A DNA stretch of 64,000 nt from JAPWJZ01 sp964575605 (GCA_964575605.1 CAZNRN010000002.1:142941-206940); one strand, 5' to 3'; counted from the stretch's first letter, positions 50,052 to 58,874 are shown. Notes: generated by a model not told the origin, from the letters alone. Translations and numbers: made by a program.

Positions 50052-50672
50052 ATGGTTGCAGGAACGTTAAGGGCACAAATTTTATACCTTTTTTCGGTTG
50101 TCCTTGTCATGGCATGGTCGGTGGTCAACCCGCATGACATGTTCACCTGGGTGATGGAAGCGACTCCGGTGATTGTCGTGTTGCCGCTTTTGGTTTGTAC
50201 GCGCAAACAATTTCCCCTGACACAACTGCTTTACGTGCTTGTTATGCTTCATTGCTTCACGCTGTTGATTGGTGCCCATTACACCTATGCGCGCGTACCG
50301 TTGTTTGACTGGCTAAAGGATGTATTCGGCTGGCAGCGTAATCATTACGACCGACTGGGGCACGTTATGCAGGGGTTTGTGCCTGCAATAGCGGGACGTG
50401 AACTGCTGCTCCGCACATCTAAAATTGGCCCGGGTAAATGGCTGGCGGTGGTGCTTGTACTCGGGTGCCTTGGCATCAGCGCGATTTACGAAGTTATCGA
50501 GTGGGCTGCGGCAGAGCTGACGGGCGACGCCGCGGATTCATTCCTTGGCGCGCAAGGTGATGTGTGGGACTCGCAGAAAGATATGGCCTTGGCAGGCATA
50601 GGCGCGATTGTGGCCTTGCTGGCGTTGCCATGGCTGCATGACAGGCAGTTGAAAAAGATCGGGAAATCTTAA
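50052..50672 (+). CDS. YjdF/DUF2238-family inner membrane protein
   Basis: A 206-residue polytopic protein with about six hydrophobic helices. The family-defining segments are HYTYARVPLFDWLKD, NHYDRLGHVMQGFVPA, and ISAIYEVIEWAAAELTG followed by FLGAQGDVWDSQKDMALA. The many conserved acidic and histidine residues in the membrane suggest metal or small-ligand handling, but the function is not established. The GGGATGGG stretch before the ATG may act as ribosome binding site. Confidence 0.88.
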   Translation: MVAGTLRAQILYLFSVVLVMAWSVVNPHDMFTWVMEATPVIVVLPLLVCTRKQFPLTQLLYVLVMLHCFTLLIGAHYTYARVPLFDWLKDVFGWQRNHYDRLGHVMQGFVPAIAGRELLLRTSKIGPGKWLAVVLVLGCLGISAIYEVIEWAAAELTGDAADSFLGAQGDVWDSQKDMALAGIGAIVALLALPWLHDRQLKKIGKS

Positions 50673-51130
50673 GAGTAATACCCGCGCCTGCGCCGTGGTT
50701 CGGTCAGGCTGCTGAAGAAGGTAGTGATCTGGAAGAAGAACACCATCAGCGGCGTCCCCCAGATACCGAAGAGAGAGTCTTCATAAGACACTTCAGGTTT
50801 GCGGCCGTCATAGGCGACCTGTACACCTTCACTTATGCGGTAGCTGGCACTGGACACCGGCTGATTGTGTCCGCGGGTGCTTCCCGCGCCCAGGCTCAAG
50901 GTATAGCTGCGCCCGGTTTCGGGCGGGGTGTATTGCACCAGCGCATCAAACCTTGTGCAGGAATAACGCGACCGGCGGCTGCCACAGCGGTCGTTGTGGG
51001 CCGAAACGCTGACGACTTTGCCTGTGATGCGCTTGGCATTTTGCAGGAAGATGATGCGGTCCACCACGAACCAGCCGATGACCAGCAACAGGAGGATGGA
51101 GATGATGAAGAATATCGGCTGCTTGATCAT
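50669..51130 (-). CDS. DUF3592-like membrane protein
   Basis: 153 residues: an N-terminal hydrophobic helix (about 6-30), an extracytoplasmic beta-rich domain with several cysteines (HNDRCGSRRSRYSCTRF) and the pattern DALVQYTPPETGRSY...YRISEGVQVAYDGRKPE, then a second hydrophobic helix and basic tail. This is the layout of DUF3592 proteins. The function is unknown. It overlaps the ion-channel gene upstream by ATGA and the convergent YjdF-like gene by 4 bp. Confidence 0.7.
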   Translation of the reverse strand: MIKQPIFFIISILLLLVIGWFVVDRIIFLQNAKRITGKVVSVSAHNDRCGSRRSRYSCTRFDALVQYTPPETGRSYTLSLGAGSTRGHNQPVSSASYRISEGVQVAYDGRKPEVSYEDSLFGIWGTPLMVFFFQITTFFSSLTEPRRRRGYYS

Positions 51131-51801
51131 CTGTCCTCCCTCACCGCAGCCGTCAGGACGCCAACGGCCAGGGACAACAGCGACGCATAGAAGGAAACGA
51201 AGAACATCAAGTTGCCAAGCGAGCGTTCCGCGAGCGGCGTCACGAAGCTTTTAACATCCTGAAAAAGTGCGAGATAAAAGACGCTGAGCGTGGACTGGCG
51301 CAGGTCGCCCCAACGGGCGGGGTCGGTTTCGCCGTATAAATAGTGCCCGGCGATGATAAAGATATAGGCGCCGATGGCGGCGACGAAAAGCGCCGAAAGG
51401 CTTTCATCCAGCGAACCCGAGAGCCGTGTCATGAAGCTGCGCAGTTTGTCCGATACCGACAACAGGCGCAGTATGCGCAGCAGGCGAAGCAGGCGCGCGA
51501 TGAGCGCGAAGGAGCCGATGACGGGAATGAGGGATAGCACGACAACGGCAAAATCAAAGGTATTCCAGCGGTCCTTGAAAAATTCCCCGATCTTCGGCGC
51601 GAAGGCAAGGACGCGGATAGTGATCTCGCAAACGAAAATCACCTGGATAAGGACATCCAGGTAAAACAGGAACTGGTCGTAGTCTTCCTGCAGCGCCGGC
51701 ACGGCCTCGACGCCCATCGACATGGCGGAGACGAGGATAAGGAACAAAATAAAGCGTTGGAAGAAATCGTTATCGGCGATTTTTTTGAAAACAGTGTTCA
51801 T
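51127..51801 (-). CDS. Voltage-gated-type ion channel protein
   Basis: A 224-residue Ion_trans family protein. Hydrophobic helices S1-S3 are followed by an S4 with arginine at every third position (IARLLRLLRILRLL) and an S4-S5 linker KLRSFMTRLSGS. S5, a pore-loop-like segment TLSVFYLALFQDVKSF and S6 follow. The pore sequence lacks the K-channel GYG, so selectivity cannot be stated; resemblance is closest to bacterial Na/Ca-type single-domain channels. It is co-directional and coupled with the DUF3592-like gene. Confidence 0.8.
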   Translation of the reverse strand: MNTVFKKIADNDFFQRFILFLILVSAMSMGVEAVPALQEDYDQFLFYLDVLIQVIFVCEITIRVLAFAPKIGEFFKDRWNTFDFAVVVLSLIPVIGSFALIARLLRLLRILRLLSVSDKLRSFMTRLSGSLDESLSALFVAAIGAYIFIIAGHYLYGETDPARWGDLRQSTLSVFYLALFQDVKSFVTPLAERSLGNLMFFVSFYASLLSLAVGVLTAAVREDR

Positions 51802-51866
51802 GGATCAAGCATAGAAATAACAAGGCCTTGCCGTCAACAGCGGCTTGAGCCCTTGCCATAGTCAAC

Positions 51867-52223
51867 CTACTTAACGCCGAACAGTTTCTTGAAAGCCGCT
51901 TCGTCGAAGCCGAGGTGCGTCCTGCTGCCCCATACGACCAGCGGGCGCTTGATGACGGAGGGATTGTCGAGCGCGGCTTTCAAGGCGTTTTTTTCATCCA
52001 TGCCCGCTTTTGCCTTTTCCGGCAGCTTGCGCCAGGTCATGCCGGTGCGGTTCAGCACTTTTTCCCAGCCGTGTTCCTTGAACGCCCGTTCAAGCACGGC
52101 CTTGTCCGCACCGTCCTTTTTGTAGTCATGGAAGTCATAGGCGAGCTTGTGCCTGTCGAGGAAGGCGAAGGCCTTCTTCATCGTGTCGCAGTTCTTGATG
52201 CCGTAAACAGTTACCTTTTCCAT
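51867..52223 (-). CDS. ArsC-family reductase, YffB-like
   Basis: A 118-residue thioredoxin-fold protein. I chose the ATG at 52223, which gives the standard opening VTVYGIKNCDTMKKAFAFL; the frame is open to 52265. The single active cysteine is in NCDTMKK, and the NRTGMTWRKLPE, NPSVIKRPLVV and late GFDEAAFKKLF segments match the YffB/Spx/ArsC group. YffB-like proteins are glutathione-dependent thiol reductases by family inference, and arsenate reduction is not implied. Confidence 0.88.
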   Translation of the reverse strand: MEKVTVYGIKNCDTMKKAFAFLDRHKLAYDFHDYKKDGADKAVLERAFKEHGWEKVLNRTGMTWRKLPEKAKAGMDEKNALKAALDNPSVIKRPLVVWGSRTHLGFDEAAFKKLFGVK

Positions 52224-52337
52224 GGCCGTACCATATCCGAAAAACCGGTTGCACGCAAATTGCACAATTAATGCTGGCAGGCGTCATCAAGGCTGCACAG
52301 CGCGCTGCCATGATGGGGAATGAAAGAGGACGCCCCC

Positions 52338-52448
52338 ATGAGAGAAAAAATAAACTCCGTCACAGAAATAATTGCCCTGCGACTATCGATTTATGCGCTG
52401 GCCCTGCGGATCATGTTCCTGCGGCTGAAATTGTCCTATGCGGGCTAA
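52338..52448 (+). CDS. 36-residue ORF coupled to the DUF4173-like gene
   Basis: A short frame from an ATG at 52338 with AGAGGA 7 bases upstream. The product has a polar start and one amphipathic/hydrophobic helix (IIALRLSIYALALRIMFLRL), possibly a single membrane segment. Its stop lies 11 bases inside the next gene, whose own ATG has no separate Shine-Dalgarno, suggesting a coupling leader peptide or small subunit. Confidence 0.45.
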   Translation: MREKINSVTEIIALRLSIYALALRIMFLRLKLSYAG

Positions 52449-53889
52449 GGTCGCGCCATCGCTCGCGTTGAAAGGCCTTGCCAGCCTCTGGCTGGTGATC
52501 GCGGCTGACTGGTTGTTTTACGCCGAGCCGCTGGGCTGGACGGCGGGTGCCTACGCGCTTCTGGCGCTGGGGCTGCTATGTGCGGTACGGCCGGCCGTAT
52601 TGAAGCCCAGGGCGGCCAAAATCATTGCCCTGCTTCTCGTGGGCATTGCTGCGTCGATGGCGGCAGCACCGGGGCTTTTGCCGTTTTTGCTTTTTGTCAC
52701 GGGCCTCTTGGCGCTATTGGTGATGCACAAGCGTGGCGCGCTGGCCGATGCCGCGCTTTTTGCCAAGGATTCAGGCTGGCTCCTGTTACGCGCGCTGCTG
52801 CAGTGGTCGCGGGACCGCAATCTGATACGGCGGCTGCGCCTGAAAAAGCTGCCGCCCGGCACGCCGCTGCACCTTATCCTGACGCGGGCGGTGCCGCCGG
52901 TTTTGCTGTCGGTGCTTTTCTGCTGCCTTTTCGTGAACGGCAACCCCATCCTTTCACGCACCTTTGATCTGGTGGATTGGGCAGCCTATGTTGACCCCAT
53001 TTTCTCGCCGCTGCGCTGGGGGTTCTGGCTGCTGGTGGCCTTGGTTTCATGGGCCGTTTTGCGTCCCCGTTCGCGGCTTGCGGCGCCGGTGGCCTTTTCG
53101 CTGGGGCAGCTCAACCTTGCGCGCTGGCTGGATAAAAATTCGCTGGTGATGTCATTACTGGCATTCAACGCTATCTTCGCCGTGCAGAACACGCTCGACA
53201 TCGCATTCCTGTGGAACGGCGAGGGCGGGGCGCTGCCCGACGGGTTAAGCTATGCCGAATATGCGCATGCGGGCGCTTACCCACTCATTGCGACGGCTTT
53301 ACTGGCTGGACTGTACGTGCTGGTAACGTTTGATGATAACCAAAAACAATACCAGACGGCAGCCGCGCGGGTGCTGGTTGCGCTCTGGGTGCTGCAGAAC
53401 ATCTTCCTTGTCGTATCCTCGATCGACAGGACACTGATGTATATCTCCATCTACTCGCTCACCTGGCTGCGCATAGCGGCGCTGGTCTGGATGGGCTTGG
53501 TGGCGGCGGGGCTCGGCTTTATCATCGCGCGTATTTTCTTCCGCCGCAGCAACTGCTGGCTGGTGAATATCAATGCCATCACGCTGGTTGCCGTGCTCTA
53601 TGCCTGCTGCTTTGTGAGCTTCGACCGGATGATTGCCGATTATAACGTGCACCACTCATTCGAAGTAACGGGTAAGGGGGCGCGGCTGGATTTCGCCTAT
53701 CTCCAGAAACTTGGCCCCGACGCTTTGCCCGCTTTGCGCTGGTTCAGCCTTCAGCCGGTCGAGAACTCCCGCGTCGCGGCTGTTATCGCCGACCAGCTTG
53801 GCGCAGAACTGGCTTCGCAAGGCTGGCGCGCCTGGACGCTCCGCCGCCAAAGCGTCATCAACGAAATGCAAAAGGAGTATACCCCATGA
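52438..53889 (+). CDS. DUF4173-like polytopic membrane protein
   Basis: A 483-residue protein with about ten hydrophobic helices. The central loop LPDGLSYAEYAHAGAYPLIATALL and the later LTWLRIAALVWMGLVAAGLGFI are typical of DUF4173/DUF4153 proteins. A soluble C-terminal part (ALRWFSLQPVENSRV) follows the last helix. The function is unknown. It follows a 36-residue ORF and overlaps the HNH gene by ATGA. Confidence 0.8.
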   Translation: MRAKVAPSLALKGLASLWLVIAADWLFYAEPLGWTAGAYALLALGLLCAVRPAVLKPRAAKIIALLLVGIAASMAAAPGLLPFLLFVTGLLALLVMHKRGALADAALFAKDSGWLLLRALLQWSRDRNLIRRLRLKKLPPGTPLHLILTRAVPPVLLSVLFCCLFVNGNPILSRTFDLVDWAAYVDPIFSPLRWGFWLLVALVSWAVLRPRSRLAAPVAFSLGQLNLARWLDKNSLVMSLLAFNAIFAVQNTLDIAFLWNGEGGALPDGLSYAEYAHAGAYPLIATALLAGLYVLVTFDDNQKQYQTAAARVLVALWVLQNIFLVVSSIDRTLMYISIYSLTWLRIAALVWMGLVAAGLGFIIARIFFRRSNCWLVNINAITLVAVLYACCFVSFDRMIADYNVHHSFEVTGKGARLDFAYLQKLGPDALPALRWFSLQPVENSRVAAVIADQLGAELASQGWRAWTLRRQSVINEMQKEYTP

Positions 53890-54275
53890 CCCCTGACAGG
53901 CTGGCCGAGGCCCGCATCGGCCTTGACGAACTTCACCGGCTTTATATCTTCGATTATGCCGCGGGCGCGATTTACCACCGCCACAGCCGCCGCCGCGCGG
54001 ACAAGGTTTATACCGAAGATATGCCGGGCTATTCGCAGGCGAGGTATAAGCAGTTGAAGGTTCCGTCGGGCAAAGGTTTCGCGAAGGTTTACGCGCACCG
54101 TGCCCTCTGGGCGGCCTACCATGGGCGCTGGCCGGCAGCGGGAATGGATATCGACCACCTGAACGCCGATGTACATGATAACCGCCCCGAAAACCTGGCG
54201 GAGGTGACGGATGCGGCAAACCGGAAACGCTGCCGCGTGAAGCGTTTCGTTTATTTGCTGCAGGCCACCCCATGA
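53886..54275 (+). CDS. HNH endonuclease
   Basis: A 129-residue HNH_3-type nuclease as found free-standing in phages and introns. The nuclease core is AHRALWAAYHGRWP followed by MDIDHLNADVHDNRPENLAEVTDA, with the metal/catalytic His in IDHLN, Asn in DNRPENL and a third residue near RKRC. The start overlaps the DUF4173 stop. It could be a mobile endonuclease that settled in the operon; no intron or repeat flanks it. Confidence 0.85.
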   Translation: MTPDRLAEARIGLDELHRLYIFDYAAGAIYHRHSRRRADKVYTEDMPGYSQARYKQLKVPSGKGFAKVYAHRALWAAYHGRWPAAGMDIDHLNADVHDNRPENLAEVTDAANRKRCRVKRFVYLLQATP

Positions 54276-54346
54276 GGAAGCGTGCCGTGGTGACAGCCGC
54301 GCTGTTATGCGCTAGTAAAGGGATGGAGGAATTAAAGGCGCAGAAT

Positions 54347-55033
54347 ATGTCAAAAAAAATACTTGTCGTCGATGACGACCCCCATATCCGCGAAGTCGTG
54401 ATGTTCGCCCTCGAAAAGGCCGGCATGAAAGTCGTGCAGGCCGAAGATGGCGCCAAGGCATTACAGCAGGCGAATGCCGCAACGCCTGACCTGATCGTGC
54501 TCGATATTTCGATGCCGGAACTCGACGGTCTCGAGGTCTGCCGCCAGCTGCGCAAGAACAGCGATGTGCCGATCCTGTTCCTGTCGTCCCGTGACGAAGA
54601 GATCGATAAAATCATCGGCCTTGAAATCGGCGGCGACGATTATGTGACGAAGCCTTTCAGCCCACGTGAGCTGGTGGCGCGTATCAACGCGATATTAAAG
54701 CGCAAGGCGCCGGTCTCGGCCAAAGCGGCCAAGACGTTGGCGCATGGCGCGATTACCGTCGACATGGCCAGCTACACTGCGCTCTGCAACGGCCAGAAAG
54801 TGCCGCTGACCGCGACCGAATTCATGCTGCTGGTAACGCTGCTGCGTCATCCCGGCAAAGTCTTCACGCGCGACGAATTGATGGACCAGGCCTATGACGG
54901 CAACATCACCGTCAGCGACCGCACCATCGACAGCCATATCCGCCGTATCCGTGGCAAGTTCACGACCTGCGGCCTGGCCGATGTTATCGTGACGAACCAC
55001 GGCATAGGGTATAAACTGGGCTCATGCCAGTAG
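54347..55033 (+). CDS. OmpR-family response regulator
   Basis: 228 residues from the ATG at 54347, which gives the canonical KKILVVDDDPHIREV start; the frame is open to 54272, and ATG 54323 is an alternative. The receiver has D10/D11, phospho-acceptor D53 in VLDISMPELDG, S80-S81 and K102 in YVTKPFSP. The C-terminal winged helix has LTATEFMLLVTLL, VFTRDELMDQAYDG and RTIDSHIRRIRGKF. It overlaps the kinase gene by 10 bp. Confidence 0.95.
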   Translation: MSKKILVVDDDPHIREVVMFALEKAGMKVVQAEDGAKALQQANAATPDLIVLDISMPELDGLEVCRQLRKNSDVPILFLSSRDEEIDKIIGLEIGGDDYVTKPFSPRELVARINAILKRKAPVSAKAAKTLAHGAITVDMASYTALCNGQKVPLTATEFMLLVTLLRHPGKVFTRDELMDQAYDGNITVSDRTIDSHIRRIRGKFTTCGLADVIVTNHGIGYKLGSCQ

Positions 55034-56595
55034 GCCATACCCGTACTGTCTTCCGCCTGCGCACCGTTTTCGGGGCGATATTACTGACCATGCTGCTGCT
55101 GCCGCTGACCGGCGTGCATTTCTTCCGCATCTACGAAAACGAACTGGTGCGCCAGACGGAGAGTGAACTAATTGCGCAGGCCGTTTTTATTTCTTCCTAT
55201 TACAAACAGGCCATAGCCGAGCAGGTAGAGGATATCCGGAATTTCGGCACCCCTGTTACTGTGACAGCCGTACCGCTAGATGACCGCTACCGCCCTTATC
55301 CGCCCCAGCTGGACTTACGCGAGGCAAAAATTCTGCCGCCCCGGCCTGAATCCGGAACGCCGGTGCAAGCGGCAAACCCGGTTGCAGCGGCCATCGGCGA
55401 AAAACTCACCCCTATGCTTGAAGATGCGAAAATGAGCATGCTCTCCAGCATCCGTGTGACCGATTACAACGGCACGGTCGTGGCAGGCACCAGCGAAATC
55501 GGCCAGTCGCTGCTGCCCGTCGAAGAGGTCGCGAAAGGCCTGCAGGGCGGCTACGTCAGCGTGCTGCGCAAGCGCCTGTCGAACGAACCCCGCCCAGCTC
55601 TGGCATCGCTCAGTCGTGGCACGGATACGCGGGTTTTCGTCGCCTTGCCAATTGTGGTCGACGACCGGGTCGCGGGGCTTGTCTACCTCTCCCGCTCTCC
55701 GCGCAACGTCCTGAAATCATTATATGAAGAACGCCAGAGCGTCTTTATCGTGGCCGTGCTGATGCTGCTGATGACGTCGGGCATCGCGACCTTCATGGCC
55801 TATACGATCGGCAAGCCGCTCGGCGCACTGACGCGCCATGCACAGCAGCTGACACTGGGCGCGCGCGTGAACGATAAACTGACCGCGCCGCCGATTGCCG
55901 AACTGGTGTCACTGGCCGAAAGTTTCGAACAGATGTCATCCACCATCGAGGCACGGTCGGAGTATATCCGTAGCTTCGCCATGCATGTGGCGCATGAATT
56001 CAAGACGCCGCTCACCGCTATCCAGGGCGCGGTGGAACTGCTGCATGACCATCCGCATGACATGAAGCCCGACCAGCGCCAGCGCTTCCTCGAAAACATC
56101 CGCAAGGATACAGATCGCCTGAAGATGCTGGTTTCGCGCCTGCTCGACCTCGCGCGCGCCGACGTGATGCAGGCGGGGCAGGAAACATCGAGCCCTGCGC
56201 AAATCCTGCAGGCGCTTAAAGACCGCTATGCGGGCAAACTCGACATCGTCATTCCCGACAACGCGCCCGCCGCGGCGATTGCAGCCGATATCCTCGAGAC
56301 TGTTTTCGTCAACCTCGCCGAAAACAGCATCCAGCATGGTGGCAAGCAACTAATGGTATCTGCAACCGCAGAAGGCGATGTGTTGCATCTGGATGTGAAA
56401 GACGACGGCAACGGCGTGTCGGAGGGCAACGCAGCCCGCATCTTCACGCCCTTCTTCACGACAAGGCGTGACAGCGGCGGCACTGGCCTTGGCCTCTCCA
56501 TTACGCGATCTCTTCTGAAAGCGCATGGCGGCGATATTTTCTATGTGCCGGGCCGCCCGGGTGCGCATTTTCGTGTGACTTTACGGGCGGTTTGA
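55024..56595 (+). CDS. Sensor histidine kinase, CreC/BaeS-like
   Basis: A 523-residue inner-membrane kinase: TM1 at about 12-34, a periplasmic sensor of about 200 residues with a Pro-rich segment, TM2 at about 239-260, HAMP (about 262-312), HisKA with H324 in HVAHEFKTPLTAIQGAVELL, and a HATPase domain with NLAENSIQHGG, VKDDGNGVS and GGTGLGLSITRSLL. Partner of the OmpR-type regulator by overlap. The signal is unknown. Confidence 0.93.
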   Translation: MPVGHTRTVFRLRTVFGAILLTMLLLPLTGVHFFRIYENELVRQTESELIAQAVFISSYYKQAIAEQVEDIRNFGTPVTVTAVPLDDRYRPYPPQLDLREAKILPPRPESGTPVQAANPVAAAIGEKLTPMLEDAKMSMLSSIRVTDYNGTVVAGTSEIGQSLLPVEEVAKGLQGGYVSVLRKRLSNEPRPALASLSRGTDTRVFVALPIVVDDRVAGLVYLSRSPRNVLKSLYEERQSVFIVAVLMLLMTSGIATFMAYTIGKPLGALTRHAQQLTLGARVNDKLTAPPIAELVSLAESFEQMSSTIEARSEYIRSFAMHVAHEFKTPLTAIQGAVELLHDHPHDMKPDQRQRFLENIRKDTDRLKMLVSRLLDLARADVMQAGQETSSPAQILQALKDRYAGKLDIVIPDNAPAAAIAADILETVFVNLAENSIQHGGKQLMVSATAEGDVLHLDVKDDGNGVSEGNAARIFTPFFTTRRDSGGTGLGLSITRSLLKAHGGDIFYVPGRPGAHFRVTLRAV

Positions 56596-56602
56596 CGCCA
56601 TA

Positions 56603-56631
56603 TTGCCTTGCCCCGGTCCGCATGTTATGAC
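56603..56631 (+). promoter_or_regulatory. Promoter of the citrate synthase gene
   Basis: TTGCCT (56603-56608), 17-base spacer, TATGAC (56626-56631), within the 92 bases between the kinase and citrate synthase genes. A strong AGGAGG precedes the ATG at 56688. Confidence 0.45.
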
Positions 56632-56687
56632 ATGCGCAGTTTTCTAAACCCTTTCACGATTGATTCCTTTTTTCAGGAGGATAACCC

Positions 56688-57833
56688 ATGGCCACGCCGC
56701 AAAAACCCGATAGCAAACCCGAAATCCACAAGGGCCTCGTCGGCGTCTATGTCGATGACAGCAAAGTCTCGAAAATCGTACAGGAAACGAATTCGCTGAC
56801 CTACCGCGGTTATGCGGTGCAGGACCTCTGCGAGCATTGCAAGTTCGAGGAAGTCGCCTACCTGATGTGGAACGGCGAGCTGCCCGATGCAAAACAGCTG
56901 AAAGAATTCGAAAAGGCCGAACGTTCGCGCCGTTCGATCGACGACGGCCTTGTCGAGGTCCTGAAAAAACTGCGCCCCGACGCCCACCCGATGGATGTGC
57001 TGCGCACCGCCGTCAGCTTTATCGGCGCGCAGGACCCGAAATGGGCCGATGAAAGCCGCGAGGCGAACCTCGAAAAATCGATCAACATGATGGCCAAGCT
57101 GCCGACGATTGTCGCCGCATGGTCGCGCATCCGCGAAGGCAAGGAGCCGATCGCCCCGCGCGATGACCTCAGCTATTCCGAGAACTTCTTCCACATGACT
57201 AGCGGCAAGGTGCCGGAGCCCGCGGTCGTTGCCGCTTTCGACAAGTCTATGATCCTGTATGCCGAACACAGCTTTAACGTATCGACGTTTACTGCGCGCA
57301 CGATCACCTCGTCGCTTTCCGACATTTATTCGTCCGTCACGGGCGCCATCGGTTCGTTGAAGGGCCGCCTGCACGGCGGTGCGAACGAGGCCGTGCTGGA
57401 TGTCATCCAGGAAATCGGCACACCTGACAAGGCGCAGGCCTGGCTGGATGACGCGATTGCACAAAAGAAAACCATCATGGGCTTCGGCCATCGTGTCTAC
57501 AAAAACGGCGACAGCCGCGTACCGACGCTGAAAAAGGCCTTCAACGAGGTTGCGGCGCTGCGCGGCAACACCGATATCGGCCAGATCATGGATGTGCTGG
57601 AAAAAGGCATGATGGAGAAAAAGAACATCAAGCCGAACGTCGATTTCCCCGCCGCCGGCCTCTATCACCTGATGGGCATCGAAAAAGACATGTACACGCC
57701 GCTTTTCGTCATGGCCCGCATTACCGGCTGGACGGCGCATGTGATGGAGCAGTTGGAGGGCAATAAGCTGATTCGCCCGTTGTGCACTTACAGCGGCGCG
57801 CCGCAGCGGCCCGTACCGCCCAAAGCGCCCTAA
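56688..57833 (+). CDS. Citrate synthase, PrpC (2-methylcitrate synthase) type
   Basis: A 381-residue citrate-synthase-fold enzyme condensing an acyl-CoA with oxaloacetate. The short length and the opening GLVGVYVDDSKVSKI followed by TNSLTYRGYAVQDL are of the PrpC/short citrate synthase class. Catalytic residues are H229 (LHGGANEA), H268 (GFGHRVYKNGDSR) and D319 (NVDFPAAGLYHLMG), with substrate H194 (AEHSFN). The genes prpB and prpD are not nearby, so it may serve the TCA cycle, propionate metabolism or both. Confidence 0.9.
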   Translation: MATPQKPDSKPEIHKGLVGVYVDDSKVSKIVQETNSLTYRGYAVQDLCEHCKFEEVAYLMWNGELPDAKQLKEFEKAERSRRSIDDGLVEVLKKLRPDAHPMDVLRTAVSFIGAQDPKWADESREANLEKSINMMAKLPTIVAAWSRIREGKEPIAPRDDLSYSENFFHMTSGKVPEPAVVAAFDKSMILYAEHSFNVSTFTARTITSSLSDIYSSVTGAIGSLKGRLHGGANEAVLDVIQEIGTPDKAQAWLDDAIAQKKTIMGFGHRVYKNGDSRVPTLKKAFNEVAALRGNTDIGQIMDVLEKGMMEKKNIKPNVDFPAAGLYHLMGIEKDMYTPLFVMARITGWTAHVMEQLEGNKLIRPLCTYSGAPQRPVPPKAP

Positions 57834-58108
57834 CCGGGTTTGGGCTTATAGCCTGCCCCGAAGAAGAAGTAACGGAAGCCATATCGGCTTGCGCCGATAA
57901 CTGCGTCACTGTGGCCGGGGAGCGGCTCCGACGCCGCATTGAATTGCGGCGCAGTTTGTTGTGTGGAAAGGTTGTCGAGCACGCTAACCAAGGGAACGCT
58001 GACGGCGATGGCAACGGCCACGCGTGATGCCGCATGGCTCGATGGCCTGCCATGGCCGGGGTCATGCGCCGGCCGTTTCTTCCCGAAGAACCAATCCCCT
58101 ATTGGCAT
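57830..58108 (-). CDS. Small unknown protein with one hydrophobic segment
   Basis: 92 residues from the ATG at 58108, chosen because GAAGG lies at the right distance upstream; the frame is open to 58315 but that extension would overlap the divergent gene. It begins PIGDWFFGKKRPAHDPGHG, then one hydrophobic segment SRVAVAIAVSVPLVSVL, then a polar, Tyr/Phe-rich end (GFRYFFFGAGYKPKP). It converges on the citrate synthase gene with a 4-bp overlap. I do not recognise it. Confidence 0.5.
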   Translation of the reverse strand: MPIGDWFFGKKRPAHDPGHGRPSSHAASRVAVAIAVSVPLVSVLDNLSTQQTAPQFNAASEPLPGHSDAVIGASRYGFRYFFFGAGYKPKPG

Positions 58109-58117
58109 GGAACCTTC

Positions 58118-58146
58118 TTGTCGCAAATGGCTGTTTGGATCATAGT
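58118..58146 (+). promoter_or_regulatory. Promoter of the 211-residue unknown gene
   Basis: TTGTCG (58118-58123), 17-base spacer, CATAGT (58141-58146), in the gap between divergent genes. Confidence 0.45.
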
Positions 58147-58183
58147 ACCAATTCAACGCGCGGTGCGAAAGGCTCTTGGCGAT

Positions 58184-58819
58184 ATGGCAAAAGTGCAGAC
58201 CAAAGATTGGAAGGATTACGACCGCGGCGACGATATGCTGGTGCTGGTCGGCCCCACGCTCGGGCGCAAGGCAGAAAAGCTGAAGCCGCAGATAGCCGTG
58301 GACGGCGGCATCCATTTTGCGTCATTCCCCGTCCTTTGGGCGGGTGACGGCGATTCAGCGGCCGAGGTACCGGACAGCGTTCCGGTCTTCTTCAAGCACA
58401 ACCAGGAGGAAACGGATCTTCGCTTCTGCCTTAACGGCATCCGCGGATGGAAATGGTCCGAACTGCATCTTGCAGGCTTTCTGGGCGGCAGGCGCGACCA
58501 TGAACTGGCTAATTTCGGTGAAATTCACACCGAACTAAAAGCGCGTGGAGGTTTTCGCCGTGCCGTTTTTTACGACGGCGATATGAAACCGCGCCTGATC
58601 TTTTACCCTGCCGGAAGCCATGTGGTGCACCTGACCGGGCTGTTTTCGGTGATGGTGCTGGAAACATCAGAGCTTTCTCTTGAGGGTGCTTGCGAATTTA
58701 CCGCGACGAAACAAACGTTGCCGCCGCTCTCCGGCCTCGGCGTCTCGAACCGCGGAGAAGGCGAGGTCAAAATAAGTTCCTCGCAGCCTATGATGATTTT
58801 GTTGGAAAATGCCAGCTAA
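58184..58819 (+). CDS. Unknown protein, beta-rich
   Basis: 211 residues from the ATG at 58184, which lies about 35 bases after the predicted transcript start; the frame is open upstream to 58034, but that part is antisense to the divergent gene and upstream of the promoter. Many short strand-like segments (DMLVLVGPTLG, SVPVFFKHNQE, RRAVFYDGDMKPRLIFYP, HVVHLTGLFSVMVLE) suggest an all-beta soluble fold. No known motif. It could be a jelly-roll or lectin-like domain, which is only inference. Confidence 0.6.
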   Translation: MAKVQTKDWKDYDRGDDMLVLVGPTLGRKAEKLKPQIAVDGGIHFASFPVLWAGDGDSAAEVPDSVPVFFKHNQEETDLRFCLNGIRGWKWSELHLAGFLGGRRDHELANFGEIHTELKARGGFRRAVFYDGDMKPRLIFYPAGSHVVHLTGLFSVMVLETSELSLEGACEFTATKQTLPPLSGLGVSNRGEGEVKISSSQPMMILLENAS

Positions 58820-58845
58820 TATGAAAATGCTATAACCGCCCTGTC

Positions 58846-58874
58846 TTTGCATATCAGGCGATATGGGGTATAAA
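58846..58874 (+). promoter_or_regulatory. Promoter of the Lys/Pro-rich membrane protein gene
   Basis: TTGCAT (58846-58851), 17-base spacer, TATAAA (58869-58874). The leader is about 70 bases and includes a small hairpin CCCGCT/AGCGGG near 58909-58926. AGGGAG precedes the ATG. Confidence 0.55.
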
